Shown piece by piece: positions 12,260 to 25,682 of a stretch of 64,000 nucleotides of DNA (positions within the stretch are counted from its first letter, which is position 1; each line of letters begins with the position of its first letter). Source of the DNA: Atrichornis clamosus (taxonomy: Eukaryota > Chordata > Aves > Passeriformes > Menuridae); assembly GCA_013400975.1 (NCBI GenBank), contig WBMZ01010870.1, forward strand, positions 124,001 to 188,000, read 5' to 3'. Position numbers and translations under genes: made by a program. The notes under the pieces were generated by a model. The model saw only the letters and a list, made by a program, of their open reading frames with translations. It had not been told where the DNA came from and made no database searches.

Positions 12260-13555
12260 TTTTTTTGAACCGGTGTAGTTCAGCAACTGGGATTAAAACC
12301 AAACTAAAACCAAAATAGCTGACTAGAATTGACCCTAGTTAAGCAAAGCAACTAAAAATTACATGTATACCATTTCAAAGGCTTAAATGTGACTAATATA
12401 AAGGAAGTTTCTCCTGAGTGAAGCTTCAACATGAATTTCAGTAGCTCTCTGGTCTAGTATAGCCATGGCACCATGAAACAGGGATATTTGGTGTGTACTC
12501 CCTCCCAGATCCCTAGTTTTCTGTTTAATATGTTCAACACAAACAATTCCTTTGCTCCTGCATCCTCCCTGGATTTTCACTCTCAGTGGGCCAGCAAGCC
12601 ATGCACAGTGCCTACCACAGAGAGGAGCCTGCTCACGGATGTTCCTTGCACAGCAAAGCTGATGGAGCCTATTAAAAACTTAGGTTAAAAGCTGGAAAAT
12701 AAAACAACCCACACCAAAACCACTGCTTTTTGGCGCTTTTTTAAAGTTTTGTTTTTTCTAATGACACAATGTGCAGTCATAGAATGATTTCTGGAGAAAA
12801 GATCCCATGCTGACCATCTTCCTCTTCCCACTCCCCCACCTCCATCATTTTTCCTGCACATGAATGTTACCCAGATCAAAATTCTGCCTGAAAGTAAGAA
12901 GAAAAGATTCTTGGTTTGTCCTTAATATTCATCAGCTAGGCATTTCAGCTCTTCTAATAACAGAATTCCCAGTTGTAATTCCAGTATGAAGATATTATCT
13001 AACATACAGGTGCTACCCCACAGTAAACCCAAAGCTTCAGTAAAGGGAGTTTTTTTCTTTGGCAGGACAAGATGGGACTTAAGGAAAAACGATTCTTCCC
13101 TTCAGCCTGTGAATCCAGTTTCTGCAGGACCAACACTGCCTTTGCTCAGTCACTTTTTGCTCGGGTTATCTTTGTAGCATGTCAATCTATTGCAAAAACA
13201 CCCAGAGTTGTGCATCCACCCTCCTCCAGCCAGGATAAAAGATGCAGAAGAGAAACTTTATCCCACAAAAGTGCAAAGTATTAATACGAAATGAAATGAG
13301 CCACAGTACACTGGGAATAAAGGGCAAAACCTCGTCAAATTGAAAGATACGGCACAAACTTTCCTCTTCTTCTTTGGGTTTTCAAGCAATTGCTCTCACT
13401 TTCTAAGGGAAAAACAGAGCACAAATAGATTTTTCTGAGTTACTGTATCGTTAAAAAAACTAATCAACATTATTTGGAAGGGAAGTTGTTTTCAGGAAAC
13501 TGGCAACCACAGAGTCTGTAAGTTAAATAACCCCTACTTTGAAAAGTGAGGCTTA

Positions 13556-13601
13556 TTTTTAAAAATAAGATTGTTTCAAAAAACAATCTTATTTTTAAAA
13601 A
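13556..13601. repeat. perfect 21-bp inverted repeat with 4-nt loop
   Basis: Left arm 13556-13576 (tttttaaaaataagattgttt) pairs without mismatch with right arm 13581-13601 across the loop caaa. An additional perfect 18-bp palindrome, centred on ttttt|aaaaa, occupies 13552-13569. It lies in the C1orf21 intron, 1.3 kb upstream (minus strand) of the codon-32 exon. Confidence 0.95.
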
Positions 13602-14740
13602 CACAACATGGTTTTGCACTTGATCTAGTTCATATCTATATGTTTTCTTTGTTATAGAATTTAAATAAACTGAATTTATCAAACAGCAGCACCTTAGATG
13701 CAGAGTCTCAAATCGGATGGCAGAATTTAAGACAATATTATTAGATTGGTAAATGTGAACAACTCTGAGGGGTTTTTTCTTTTTTCCAGTGTCATTCAGC
13801 TAGTCTGGAGGTGACAATTCATAAACTCAAAAGGGCTGAACACAATAAAGCCTGGGATTTAGAAGTATTTGATTGACTGCAATTATCCAAGTTACATTTT
13901 CCTCCCTGCTCTCTGTTGTGATTAGCAATAAAACCCACATGCAGAAAAAGCATCAAACTCCCACAGTGGCACGTAGGGATCTGGATGGGGAAATGGATGA
14001 GCAAGAGCAAACAGCACAGAGGAAGTCTGTCCAACCCACAGCCAGGCCATGTGCACTGGAAGAGAGTAGGTGTTCAACCCAGCCTTGTGGAAACGGGTGA
14101 GGTATGGAGGGGCTGACAAAAATAACCCTGAAATTGTCTTCCTTCTTCTAATTGTGATCAAACTGCACGGCCAGGCAGCAGGGGATCCTGTGGGGCCTGT
14201 GCAGGAGGGATGCTTCCATGAAGACACCATTCCATGGAGCAACTCAGGGCACCATGACTGATATCCAGGATAATCAGACTGACACGTGAAGTTTACATAC
14301 ACCTGGACAGGATGGAGTCTTCTTGGAGATTATCATCAACAAAAGCCCCCCAAAATGCTGTTTTAAATTCACAATGAAGATGGGCACAGATCTTTCAAAT
14401 GCTGCATCATTTGCCAGATGCATCAAGTAGCCCTGAACTGGTGGCAAAGAACTTTGCACGGATTTCTTATGCAATTTCCACAGCTATTTACAAGAGTGTT
14501 CATAAACTTTAGCACTTCCCTGATGAATACAGTAACTATTCAATTATCTGTAGCACACTTGGTGTTTCTCTTCCCTCCATCCTACCAACTGCAGACACCT
14601 GGGTAAGGTATGCCCAACATAGGCAGCAGCAGGAAAGTTCCCAAAACTAAACCAGTTGTTTTTCATTGCATTTCTTGGACAAGTTGAATACACCACAGCA
14701 AACAGCAGTCTTGCTTCGGAGAAATTCACCTTCTCCATAG

Positions 14741-14998
14741 GAGAATGGCTTCCCACTGCCAGAGGGCAGGGTTAGATGGGATATTGGGACGAAATTCCTC
14801 CCTGTGAGGGAGGTGAGGCCCTGGCACAGGCTGCCCAGAGAAGCTGTGGCTGCCCCTGGACCCCTGGAAGTGTCCAAGGCCAGGGTGGACGGGGCTTGGA
14901 GCAGCCTGGGATAGTGGGAGGTGTCCCTGCCCATGGCAGGGGTGGCACTGGATGGGCTTTAAGGTCCCTTCCCCTTCAAACCATTCTGTGATTCTATG
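14741..14998 (+). repeat. CR1 3' fragment, sense, well preserved
   Basis: Begins agaatggcttcccactgcca and continues through cagggttagatgggatattg and cctggcacaggctgcccaga to a clear tail attctgtgattctatgga. Confidence 0.93.
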
Positions 14999-17877
14999 GA
15001 TACAGATTAAAAAAAATCAGAAAGTCAAAGTAGAAGCCTCAGCAGATGTGGCAGAATCAGTCTTGTAGTAGAAAGTGTCTTACAAAATTAATATAAATGT
15101 CCTGGCTCTAATAGAGGGTATGTGTTTGAGCAGAAGAAATCTCTGCTGGTATCTCAAAAAGCAATAAAAATTTGACACAATCTAAAGCTGAGGATCTGCC
15201 TTAAAGGCCAAGAGACCATCTCCTGGGATGAGGCACACTAGGGAGGAGTTGAGTGGGTCAGCACTCGGGTTCCAGTGCCTAAATGAGTGGCGAACAGCCC
15301 GGAGTGCCAGCAGTTCCCAGCTCCACCAACCCCACGGGCTCTGAGCACGCCCTGCACACACCAGTGTCAGACCAAAATGCAAACGCTGCACTGGCCTGTG
15401 GAAACCCAGTGATCAACCTAATTGTGGTTAATAACTGAGCCATCACAACTCTTTTATCAGATACAGAGATGAAGGGAACAGAGCAGAGACATTAGGTTAG
15501 AAGCAACATTATTACTCATAAGGTCTCGTAGTTCCCTACCACTGGCAAAATATTTTCCTTGAAACAGGGAACACTGATATATTGGTAACACTGGTTGGTA
15601 TTGAGTAGTCTCTTGCTGGAAGAAGGTATAAGTAGATATGATTGTGCTTTCAAAGGGAAAAGAACAGCTAATTATACAGAATTATACAGCTGGGGAGGAC
15701 ACTGCTCGCTGGTGTAACAGAGAAGTAACACCTTTTTCACAGGTAAGACAACATTCTTCACTTCAAATATACTAAATACAGCAATTAAAATCAAATAATT
15801 ATTTGCGTAAGTTGGGTCTTGCACTATAGTATGTTATTATTGGCAGGACACAACTACATGCAGACTTTTTTTACCTAGGAGAAGACAAAATTTCTCTTTT
15901 TTTTACTTTGTTACACATACGGCATTCCGAAACTGCAGATTCTGAGCTTTTTGTGAGACTGTTCTTGTTCTAAAGTTAATGGCAGGATGGAAGCACTGCA
16001 AGTGCAAAAGAATGGATGTTTAAGCAACAGACAGACCTTGAAGTCGATCATGGGGTGTGTGGTCATTCATGGCTTTAAGAGAGTATGAAAAATACATTAA
16101 AGACAGGTTGGATGAATGGGCCCTTCATGCCTTTCCTGTAGGTATGTGCACAAAAACTGCTAACCTGGTTTTGCTCAATAAGGTAAGAGTGACCTGGAGT
16201 TGAAGAAGTAAAGGATGATGAAAATCACCTTTTTATTTTTACCTTCTGATTTCTACTAAAGTAAACACAACACTTTGAGGTATTTTGGTCTGAGTGATCA
16301 GAAACGAATCCAGAGAAATCCTGAAATGTTGAACGAGATTCAGTAGGACCTAATTAAGTCTGGCAGTCAACAAGAGCTTTAAAACTGTAAGAAGTTCAAG
16401 AGAAAGGAAATTTGTATTCTTGCATATTTACCTCAGCCTATCTTTCTCATAAATACAGTTTTGTATGAAAAAGGAAACTGAAACATCTTCATGCTTCTTT
16501 CTTGGGCAGAACTAAAAATCCAGTTGTGAATATGATAAAAAAATTAGGTCACTATCGCTCAGAATGTGATATATATAAAGAGAAATATATCTTTATGGTC
16601 CTTTCAGGGGTAAAAATGAAAATCAAGCTCTGTCTTCTATTGTGTGGTATATTATATAAAAAGAGAAAATTTCCAATAATTCATATGGGGGAGGAAAGAA
16701 TTTACAGGACTGTCACAGCAAATCCTGAGTTGAAGAAAAGCAACTCAATGAAATCAAAAGAAAAACAACACAAATGAACCACAACTAAAAGACAGAAACA
16801 CTGCGAGCATTACACCCACCACAAAATCACAGGATAAAAACCAGAAAGCAGGAACGCCTCTAGCTCCAAACTCTGTGGAAAGGCAAGGGAGGAAGAATTT
16901 TGAAGTTGAATATGCTGCAAAAATTCTCAACAGGCAAATCTTATGAATGAAGATCTCCATCTGGAAACAGATAATTCTACTCAAACATGGCACCCAGTTG
17001 CCATGGCAACATGACAAAGAAAAACAGCACTCATTAATAATGATTTCAGTGATAAATGAGCATATCAACTTAGAATATTGAAACAATTACTGGGTGGGGG
17101 ACAGAAAGCTGTGGTGGTTCCTGTGAGAAAAACGTCTTCAGCACTTCCAGGCATGGCTGTAAGTGCCTTTACCACAGGAACATGGGCAGTGACACCAATT
17201 CTGGCTCAGTTTAAAGAAAAAAAAACACCAGAAAAAAACACAACTTCATCAAATATATCTGCACTCATTGTGACTTTCAGAGAAATATTTGCTTAAACAT
17301 TAAGCCTTTAAATAATTAAATAAATGAACAGAATGTTGATTTACACTTCATTCCCATGTCAGGCACCTACGGAGCAGCAGATTTGGTTGCACAGTCACCA
17401 AGAGGGACAATGGGTGAGCCCCTCTCCTCTATTTTTGGTGAGGTATCAAGAGTCAGGCAGGAGGCGAGTGGTACTTCAGTCACACCACCGAGAAGAGAAG
17501 AAAGTTTCTAAACACATCTTCATTTTCCTGAGCCACATATCTTTCTGTTGCAGGACATGCCAAGATTTATCCTTCATCTGTAATAAACCACACATCTGTG
17601 TTCTGTAAAATATGAACTTTTTGTCTAATGAATGTCTCTGTACCGTACTTATTTCTGCCAGGTGCAGAATGTCCTCCTACTGCTCTGAATGCCACGGATC
17701 AAAGCTTCAAGTGCTCCCCTCTCCCAAAGACTTGAAAGCTCAAAGCTATATTTAGAAAAAGGACTGAATTGCTCTTTCTAAAAATATTTGTTAAGAACCG
17801 TAAGAGATTTTGATTCAATTTAACTGAAACATGAAACAGCAGGTGAGCCACTTTGATGCTGAGCACAGAATATGCCA

Positions 17878-18390
17878 AACATCCCAGAATGGTCTGGGTT
17901 GAAGGGGCCTTGAAGCCCATCCAGTCCCACCCCTGCCATGGGCAGGGACACCTCCCACTATCCCAGGGTGCTCCAAGCCCTGTCCAACCTGGCCTTGGAC
18001 ATTCCCAGGGATGGGGCGGCCACAGCTGCTCTGGGCAACCTGTGCCAGGGCCTCACCATCCTCACAGGGAAGAATTCCTTCCCAATATCCAATCTAAACC
18101 TATTTTCTGCCAGTGTGAAGCCTTGTCCTGTCACTCCAGGCCCTCATAAATAAGCTCTCTCAATCTTTCCTGTAGGTTCCCTTCAGGCCCTCAAGGCCAC
18201 AATTAAGTCACCCTGAAGCTTCTCTTTTTCAGGTGAACAATCCCAATTCTCCCAGCCTTTCCTCCCAGCAGAGCTGCTCCATCCCTCTGATCATCCTGGT
18301 GCCTCCTCTGGACTGGCTCCAGCAGCTCCACATCCGGAGGAAGAAGAATCCCAGAGCTGGATGCAGNATCCCAGAGCTGGATGCAGCTCT
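17878..18390 (-). repeat. CR1 3' fragment, longest copy, antisense
   Basis: Extends from the inverted tail (tcccagaatggtctggg) through gggaagaattccttcccaat, tttcctgtaggttcccttca and ccctctgatcatcctggtgc to cccagagctggatgcag. It is the longest CR1 copy in the window at about 510 bp, and it contains the assembly N at 18367. Confidence 0.92.
18367..18367. other. single-N assembly gap with duplicated edges
   Basis: The only ambiguous base in the window. Nineteen identical bases (atcccagagctggatgcag) lie immediately before it (18348-18366) and after it (18368-18386). This is what unmerged overlapping contig ends look like. Confidence 0.9.
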
Positions 18391-20191
18391 GCTGGAGCCC
18401 ATCTCCAGGGCCACTGTGAAGGAGGAACACTCTGAGCTCCATGGCTACACCAGGAGGACACAGGTGGTGGGCTCAGCTCTAGAAAGAGCCAGGATAAACA
18501 TCAGAGATAAAAACAAAACCACTGACCACCAGGACAGTCAAGGAGCAGAATCAGACTGCTTGGGTGGATGCAGTTTCCATCCCCTGAGTCATCAGCCTTG
18601 AGTGTGCCCATTCTGGTTTGGAGTCCCAGAGGGATGAAATGAGTTACTTAGGTTGTTATTCCAGCTTTGTTATGTATGTGGGTATCAAATGCCTGGATAT
18701 TTGCAGAAGTTATGTCAAAAAACCTCCAAAAAAGTCAACAGTCAGAGAAAGTGGTTGCAAAAATCCTGTAAATTAATATTTCTTGAATGAAATATTAAGA
18801 ATCAGAGGATATCTAAGTTATCTTAGTTTCAGCTTCAAGCACTCAAAGAAAGCAGCACCTACATGGTTCATTTGATTCTGCAAGGATGAAGCATTTGTTT
18901 GGCTGTGGGGGTGGGTTTCTGATCCACTTGGAAGTGGGTTGGGAGTGAAACTTTACTGGAGATCCACCAGCATTGGGTGAGCAGCCCGTTGTCTTCCTCT
19001 GTTACCAGCCCTCAAAGCCATCAGTTCACAGGCCATTCTAGATCTGAGTATTCATGTTTTTAACTAACATGAACAGAATAATAAAAATAGCTTAGGAAAT
19101 AAGTCAAGCCATTTATCTCAAAGGATTATCTGAAAATGCTTGTTCAGATTTCCCAAATCAATTATCTTACCTTAACCCAATCTAAAAATACAATCACTGC
19201 TGGGAGCTGAGGCAGTGGACACCACCAGATACTAAACAGAGAACAGGTGCATGAACAACACACCGATTCTGCCAACAAAATCTCAATCATCTGACAGAAC
19301 AGCTCTTTAAAAATCAACATACTACACAGATCACAGCACATCTGGGAAGACCACCCTCAAGCATGTTTTCTTCTTCCTACACAATCCTAACACGTACCCA
19401 AGGAACGCCAACGACTGCTTCTGCACAAGGCAGATGTGACTGCTGGGGTTGGTTTTTTGGAGGAAGAAGAGATTGAGACATTCAGTGTAACAAAAGCCAG
19501 CCCTACATGGAGGATTTTTGCAGAATTGGAAGGACACTTTTCTAAGATATAAACAGCCCCATGGCACATCCAGTGCTTCATGAAACACTAACTCCCTCAA
19601 GGGTGATGCCTACCTGAAAAAATTTAGCAAATTCCCTTCTACTTTATCCCACCACCCCTCTGCAGGCCCACACCATGAGAGTTTCCAGCAGTGATCCCAG
19701 GGCCCACAGGCCTGAGAGAAGCACAGCGCCATTAACCGTGCTGGACATCACCTGGATCTTTGCTGCTGCAGCAGCACAGGACCTCCTGTTGCCACATTAA
19801 CCTGTCCTTTAGCAGTGCTGTCACAAGCTTCCAGAGCTGCAAACCCCTGGCAGCTGTCCATCCTTTGGGTCCCTCTGCCCTCTCCCAGCCTGTCTGTGCC
19901 CGTGGGAGAAGGTGCCATCCCAACCCCTGTGCTGCTGCTGCTCACTGGGGGCCCTGGTTTGGGTATCTTAGGTTTTGTCACCCCTTTCCCCCCCAATTTA
20001 AAGGTGGCAGGCAATGATGAAGCCATGATTTACCTCCTTTGTTTCTACAGATTTAATTTCATATTTGGTAGGTGACTTGCAGAAACAAACCACTGTGCAT
20101 CAGCTGGCACATCAGGAGATCAGCAGCACAATCAAGGAGGTTATTACTCAGTTCCTCCCTTCACTTGCTTTCTTCTTGGTTCCTTCCACTT

Positions 20192-20214
20192 GTTTTTTCT
20201 TTTTTTTTTTTTTT
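20192..20214 (+). repeat. T-rich run
   Basis: T6-C-T15-type homopolymer flanked by near-copies of ttggttccttc(c/t)ac, suggesting a small slippage-linked duplication. Confidence 0.8.
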
Positions 20215-20735
20215 GGTTCCTTCTACTACTTGGTTTCTTCTCGGCCAAAAAGTTCCCAAGGCTACTCTATGTTTTGGACTGTCACATAGACAAGTACTGT
20301 GAAATGGGAGTGCTACATACAATTTTCTATCACATTCATCACATTATAAATTAAGGATTGTTTTAACTAACCTTGCACCAGGACCACTGCCCTGTATCTG
20401 CCAGGTCTACCTTAGCTGTAGGTAGGTCAGAGGAACCACAAGCTCAGAAGCCACTTCATTACCTCAGGAAAAGACTTTAAAATGCAACCTCAACATCCCC
20501 AAATCCAGTTAAGGCCAAACACACAATTTCTGCCTTGCTTGTAGTGCCTTCGTGTTCAAGATCTGAGGAAACACCATAGGTAAGATGGTATTGAAAAAAC
20601 CAGCCATGTGATCATATAATTAAAGACTTTTGTGCACTCCTCTGTAATTACAAAGCCAAAGAACAGTGCTGGTAGTGTGCACTCATAACTATCTTTCAGC
20701 TACCCAGATTTCTGCTTGCTGAAACTATATAATTC

Positions 20736-20796
20736 ACATATATATATATGTATAAATACATATATATATATATACACACACACATACAGACACACT
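20736..20796 (+). repeat. compound TA/CA microsatellite
   Basis: Two TA runs separated by a short interruption, followed by a CA run and a T8 tract. Confidence 0.92.
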
Positions 20797-22256
20797 TTTT
20801 TTTTACCTCTTTTTTTTCATTTAATTAACACATAACTCTGAGGCAGACGCCAGGTTGTTCAAAGGAAACTATTTCTCAGGTGGAGGAGATTACAGCCAGA
20901 GTGTTTGGAAGGAAGGATACTCAGTAAATGCAATTATCTAGCCCACTAAAAAGATCAAATTGAGAAATGAAAGCAGGAGAGGAAACAAGCAGCAGAGAGA
21001 TTAATTAAAGGAACAGACAGGAGGAAAACAAAGGGTCTGTGCCTTGAAAATGTGGCTGCTCATATGAAGCCCTCAGGTGGGTTTCTGGATCCAGGTTGCC
21101 CCAATCTGGATCCTTGAACACAGCACAGCATGGCCAGGTTGGAAAGGCTACTTCAACTCCATTTCACTGCTCTGCCTTCAAATTCTCCCTTGGAAAGTTA
21201 AAAAGAAACCCCACCAAGCACAAAATATTTCATTCTTTTCAGGTTTTTCAATGTCATTAAGGAAACTCCCAGTCTCTGCTGACCCTCCTCAGCCCCCATC
21301 TGTCTATGTACTTCACGTATTTCTCCTTTTAGCACAGAACCTGTCAAGGGACTATTCAGACTCCAGAAAAAAGACCTCATGGACCATTTCTGTGAGCATC
21401 CCTCGTGCAGCTCTGGGGGCCCTTCCAGCCCCACTAACACATCCCTCCACTAAAAACCTCTCCTGAACTGAGCCACCCAAGAGTTGCCTGGAAAATAAGT
21501 CATTACCACTCCACACCCTCGAAATTACATATATCCTATTACTGCAGATAAGGGATGAGGTGCCTTCAGTTTCCTTGTCAATAAAAGGCCAATTCCTCTT
21601 TTCTTAAGAAGCAATGCCATCCTCAATCAGTCAGCTATTAAATGAGATTGCTGCCCTGCAACGTTTGACTTGAAATGGATTTTCATACCCTTTCTGGCAC
21701 AGTAACTTTTTTCTATTAATATCAGGCTATCAAATTTTCATTGCACATGTGCCTCAAAGAATATTTGTAAATCAACAGCTATTTCATTTTTATTAATTCC
21801 AATAAGGAAGGGACTGAACACTTACCCAGAACCAGTACTGGAGATTGATGATGAGCACAAAAATCCCCTCACTGTTAGTATTTCTTTAAACTAAGAGGGG
21901 AGGAGTAACAAAAACTTGATTTAGAAAATACAGCACACATTCCCAGATGCAAAAGATACAAAAGTTAATTACATTATCTTCCTTACCAACCATCTAGCAG
22001 CTCCAAAAGTAAGCTGTAGGAAAGATTAATACTTTACTCTGATTACAGATTTTCTACACCTTCTCGCCTTCCCTTTGGGCAACACTTTTTAAAAGAAAGT
22101 AAAATATCGATGTCTGAAAAAAGAAAGTTTTTAGTAATAGCTAAGAGAAAAATCAAAATAAGAAATATGTGCTTAAAGCAGTTGAATTAAACGGGCACTT
22201 TCATCCTATAAAGATTTCAAGATGCACCCAGTTCCTACAGTTAGAAACACAAGATA

Positions 22257-22401
22257 TCATGGAATCACAGAATATGCTGACATGGGAAGGATCCACCAGG
22301 ATCATCCAGGCCAAGCCCTGGCCCTGCACAGACACCCCAACAATCCCACCCTGTGTCTTCCAAACGCTCCTGGAGCTCTGGCAGCCTTGGGGCTGTGATC
22401 A
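22257..22401 (-). repeat. CR1 3' fragment, second subfamily, antisense
   Basis: Reads tcatggaatcacagaatatg, aggatcatccaggccaagcc, ctgcacagacaccccaacaa and ccaaacgctcctggagctct. This is the same type as 10864-10952 but less decayed. Confidence 0.85.
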
Positions 22402-24889
22402 CTTGATTACAAAATAAAGGAGATAAAACATATGTAATTTTAATACAACCATTAATAAAATTTATGAGACTTCCATGGAAAAAACCAAACCACTACACCC
22501 CCTTTTTTTCCCCTTTGAATAGCTCAAGATCATTCCTGAAACCATAAATCCTGAAACAAAGGTGACTTCACCTCCTTCCCAGTACCACAGAATATGAAGT
22601 GCTCTGCACCCCTGTTGCCTGAACAGTGTTCCCGTGACAGAGCAGAAAGGAAATACAGAATGTAAAAGCATCCTAAATCTAATTCCTTTCTGCCAGAGCC
22701 CCTGCTCACACAGGTAAGAAGAAAAGCCTTGTGGCAGGGCACGATTACACCCACTCAGCAGAAGCCAGGTTTTGTTTTTCACAAGCCCACGAGGCAGAAA
22801 CCTTAACATTTCCAATTTTTTCCTATTTTTTTTCTGGTGCTAGCTCAAGAGAGAGCACTGGGCCAGAGACTTGGACCTCGGACCAGGGACAACAAGAAAC
22901 CACCTGGTTGCAAGATTTATTTAAAATAGCCACGATGGCACAATGTTTTGGAGAATTACCTACTGGAAAAATGCCTTCTACATTCACTTCTTCTCTGCTG
23001 TAAAGGCACCTTTGGCTGTGTATGCAGAGGTACACTAATACTTATTGGTCAGGTACCTTTTCTTTGTATGTAATGGCTATTTCTACCAGTAGATATTTCT
23101 TACTACAAGATTACAGCCTTGTGTTGCCACGCAGCTACCTAGGAAATTGGGAATGATCCCCCAGGGTGAGTCTGTTCTGGGCAAATTCCAGGCTTTGGGT
23201 TTTTCATTCGTTTTTTTCTCCCAAATTTGTGGCCCAGTAATAGAACACTTGGAAAATGGCAAAAGGAACACTGCAGTCATTGACAGTATATGGCATTTTT
23301 ACCATGATTCCTCCTTGTTTGCACCTACAGGTAGGCAATGAACGCCCAAGATTCTGTCTTTAAAAGATTAAGTGAAAAAATCAGTGCGTCCGTACCATAA
23401 AATAAACGGATTTCCTTGAGCACTAATTCTGCCAGAAAATACATCCTGGCTCCTCCCCAGGCAGCGCCAAAGGCGGATGTATGGCCCTATTTATAGCCCA
23501 CTAATGCAATTGTGAAATGCACACCCCTTGCACTTCATTTGTATGGCTCTGCACTGGACTCTCATGCAACTAAGCAGCTTGCAGGAAAGGTCACTCCCAG
23601 GAATAACACTGTGTTCTCCCTGCCCACATTCCAGAGCTTGCAGAGACTCAGGGTCCCTCAGAGCCCCCCAGCCTCTGGTCGGTCTCCTCTGGGTGCTGAA
23701 AGGGAGCTCACACGAAAAGAAGCAGCAAGGAACTTATGAACTGCCTGTGATTAATTTCTGCTCCTAAAATGGGGATAACAACTATTTCTCCACCTTCCGT
23801 CTCTACAGGGTAAATCCCCACCGGAAGAGCCAAGTCCAGCTGTGCGTGTATCATCCCAAACCCAGCAGACTCCAGCCTGGAAACTCCCACAGCACTGCAA
23901 GGATCTGGATAAAAACAGCTCCCTCACACTAAGGAGAACGACTTTGCAGGATAATTCCCCCATCTAATACCATGGCAAGGGGCTGTAAAAACAATGCAAG
24001 AAGATTAACTACAAGAAGAAGGTCACTGTCGAGCCTGAGGGCTGTCTAACTAATTTATGGATGCTCTGCTGTAAGTGCAGCTCTCTTTCAGGTAGGAAAA
24101 GCTCAGCAACCTTTCCACGGCAAAGATCTGCTATCCAGTCGGGAAAGTAATCCCGTTTAAGGTATTTCTGATTATTTTTTTCAAAGGAAAGAATGGAAAC
24201 AATAGGAGACAGAACTCCAAACAGGCACTGAGGGACATCTTCAAACACTCTTGCTCTACTGCCCTGAACCATTTACAACTAAGTAATTCTCCAACACCCA
24301 GGTAGCTACAAAGCTACTCTCCCATCACTTCTGAACTGGTTTTCTTTCACCAGATCAGTGAAAATAGACACTGAAAACCAATCTTGTTGAAAGAGGCAAG
24401 GTACCTTCTTGGAGCCTACAGGAGCCTTTCCACGGATTTGGATCTCACCCCTAAGGACCACCGGATCAGTGTTTCTCCATTTGCAAGGGAAAAAAACAGG
24501 GAAAGGAGTGGGAGAAGGGAGAACTAGCTCAATCACCATCATTACACAGAGCCCACAATTAATGGAGAGATGCTGTCAGAGTCCTGAGTGCATTAACAGC
24601 CCACAAACAGCCCCCTGAGACGCCCCTGCATCTCCTGCCCCTGGATCCAGGAGCTCTGTTTCAGCTGAGGTGTGGGCCCCCATCCCTGCCAGAGCAGGCC
24701 TGCCTGTCTCTAGTCCTGCCTCTGCTCCCAGCCCCTGGAGGCACCTCAGCCCCACGTTGTGGGTATCTTCTCTCCCATCTCTCCCCTCCTTGTCTCCAGC
24801 TTCATCTCCCGGTGCTCCTCACTGCATTCCCTGGAATAGACCCTGGATCTGGCTCACTGCCATGTCTGAGACTGCTCTTTTTGTATTCT

Positions 24890-24914
24890 TTATATATCTA
24901 TATATCTATATTTT
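24890..24914 (+). repeat. TATATC/TA microsatellite
   Basis: Short tandem array of tatatatc units within an AT-rich segment. Confidence 0.8.
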
Positions 24915-25419
24915 CTTGCTGGAGTTTGGTGAAGAGCTTGTTTTGCTACCCCTCAGAGCCAACCCATAGTCCAGAGCAGACCCTTCCTCCTTCTAATAAA
25001 CAAGCACCTTTTCCGAGACTATAAACATGAACCACTTCTATACGTAAAAGGTGAAAATACAGTTTTAATTCACGTGGAAAACACTTTCTTTGCACACATT
25101 CATCACGAGTACAAAACTAGTCAAAACCTGAGGGTGCGGCTTGGTTTTGTTTTGATTGTCTTTAAACTCTGTTGCTTCCTTATGGTAATAAAATAGTAAA
25201 TTATTGACTTACCAAAGGTGTTCTCAGAGCTACACAAATACATCATAAACCCATATAACCTGTGCCAGTTTGATGCATTTCCCACAGGAACATAACCAAA
25301 GCAGGTCTTGGCTCTATTCTTCTCTTCCACTTCCTGAAGCACATTTAGGACTGACCCATGTTAACTTAGATAAGAAGCAGGTTATCAACAAATTGCTATA
25401 AAAGGCAAGGAAAGAGCGA

Positions 25420-25682
25420 ATCCCAGAATCACAGATTGGTTTGGGGTGGAAGGGACCTTGAAGATCATCCCATTCCACCCACTTCCATGGGCAGGGACAC
25501 CTTCCTGTATCCCAAGCTGCTCCAAGCCCCATCCCACCTGGCCTTGGACACTCCCACAGATTCAAGGCCAGCCACAGCTTCTCTGGGCAACCTGTGCCAG
25601 GGCCTCCCCACCCTCACAGGGAAGGATTTCCTCCTAACACCTAATCTAAACCTGCCCTCTGGCAGTTTAAGGAAATACCCCA
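25420..25682 (-). repeat. CR1 3' fragment, antisense
   Basis: Reads tcccagaatcacagattggt, gggcagggacaccttcctgt, tctgggcaacctgtgccagg and ctgccctctggcagtttaag. Orientation matches the copy at 26636-26762, about 1 kb away. Confidence 0.92.
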
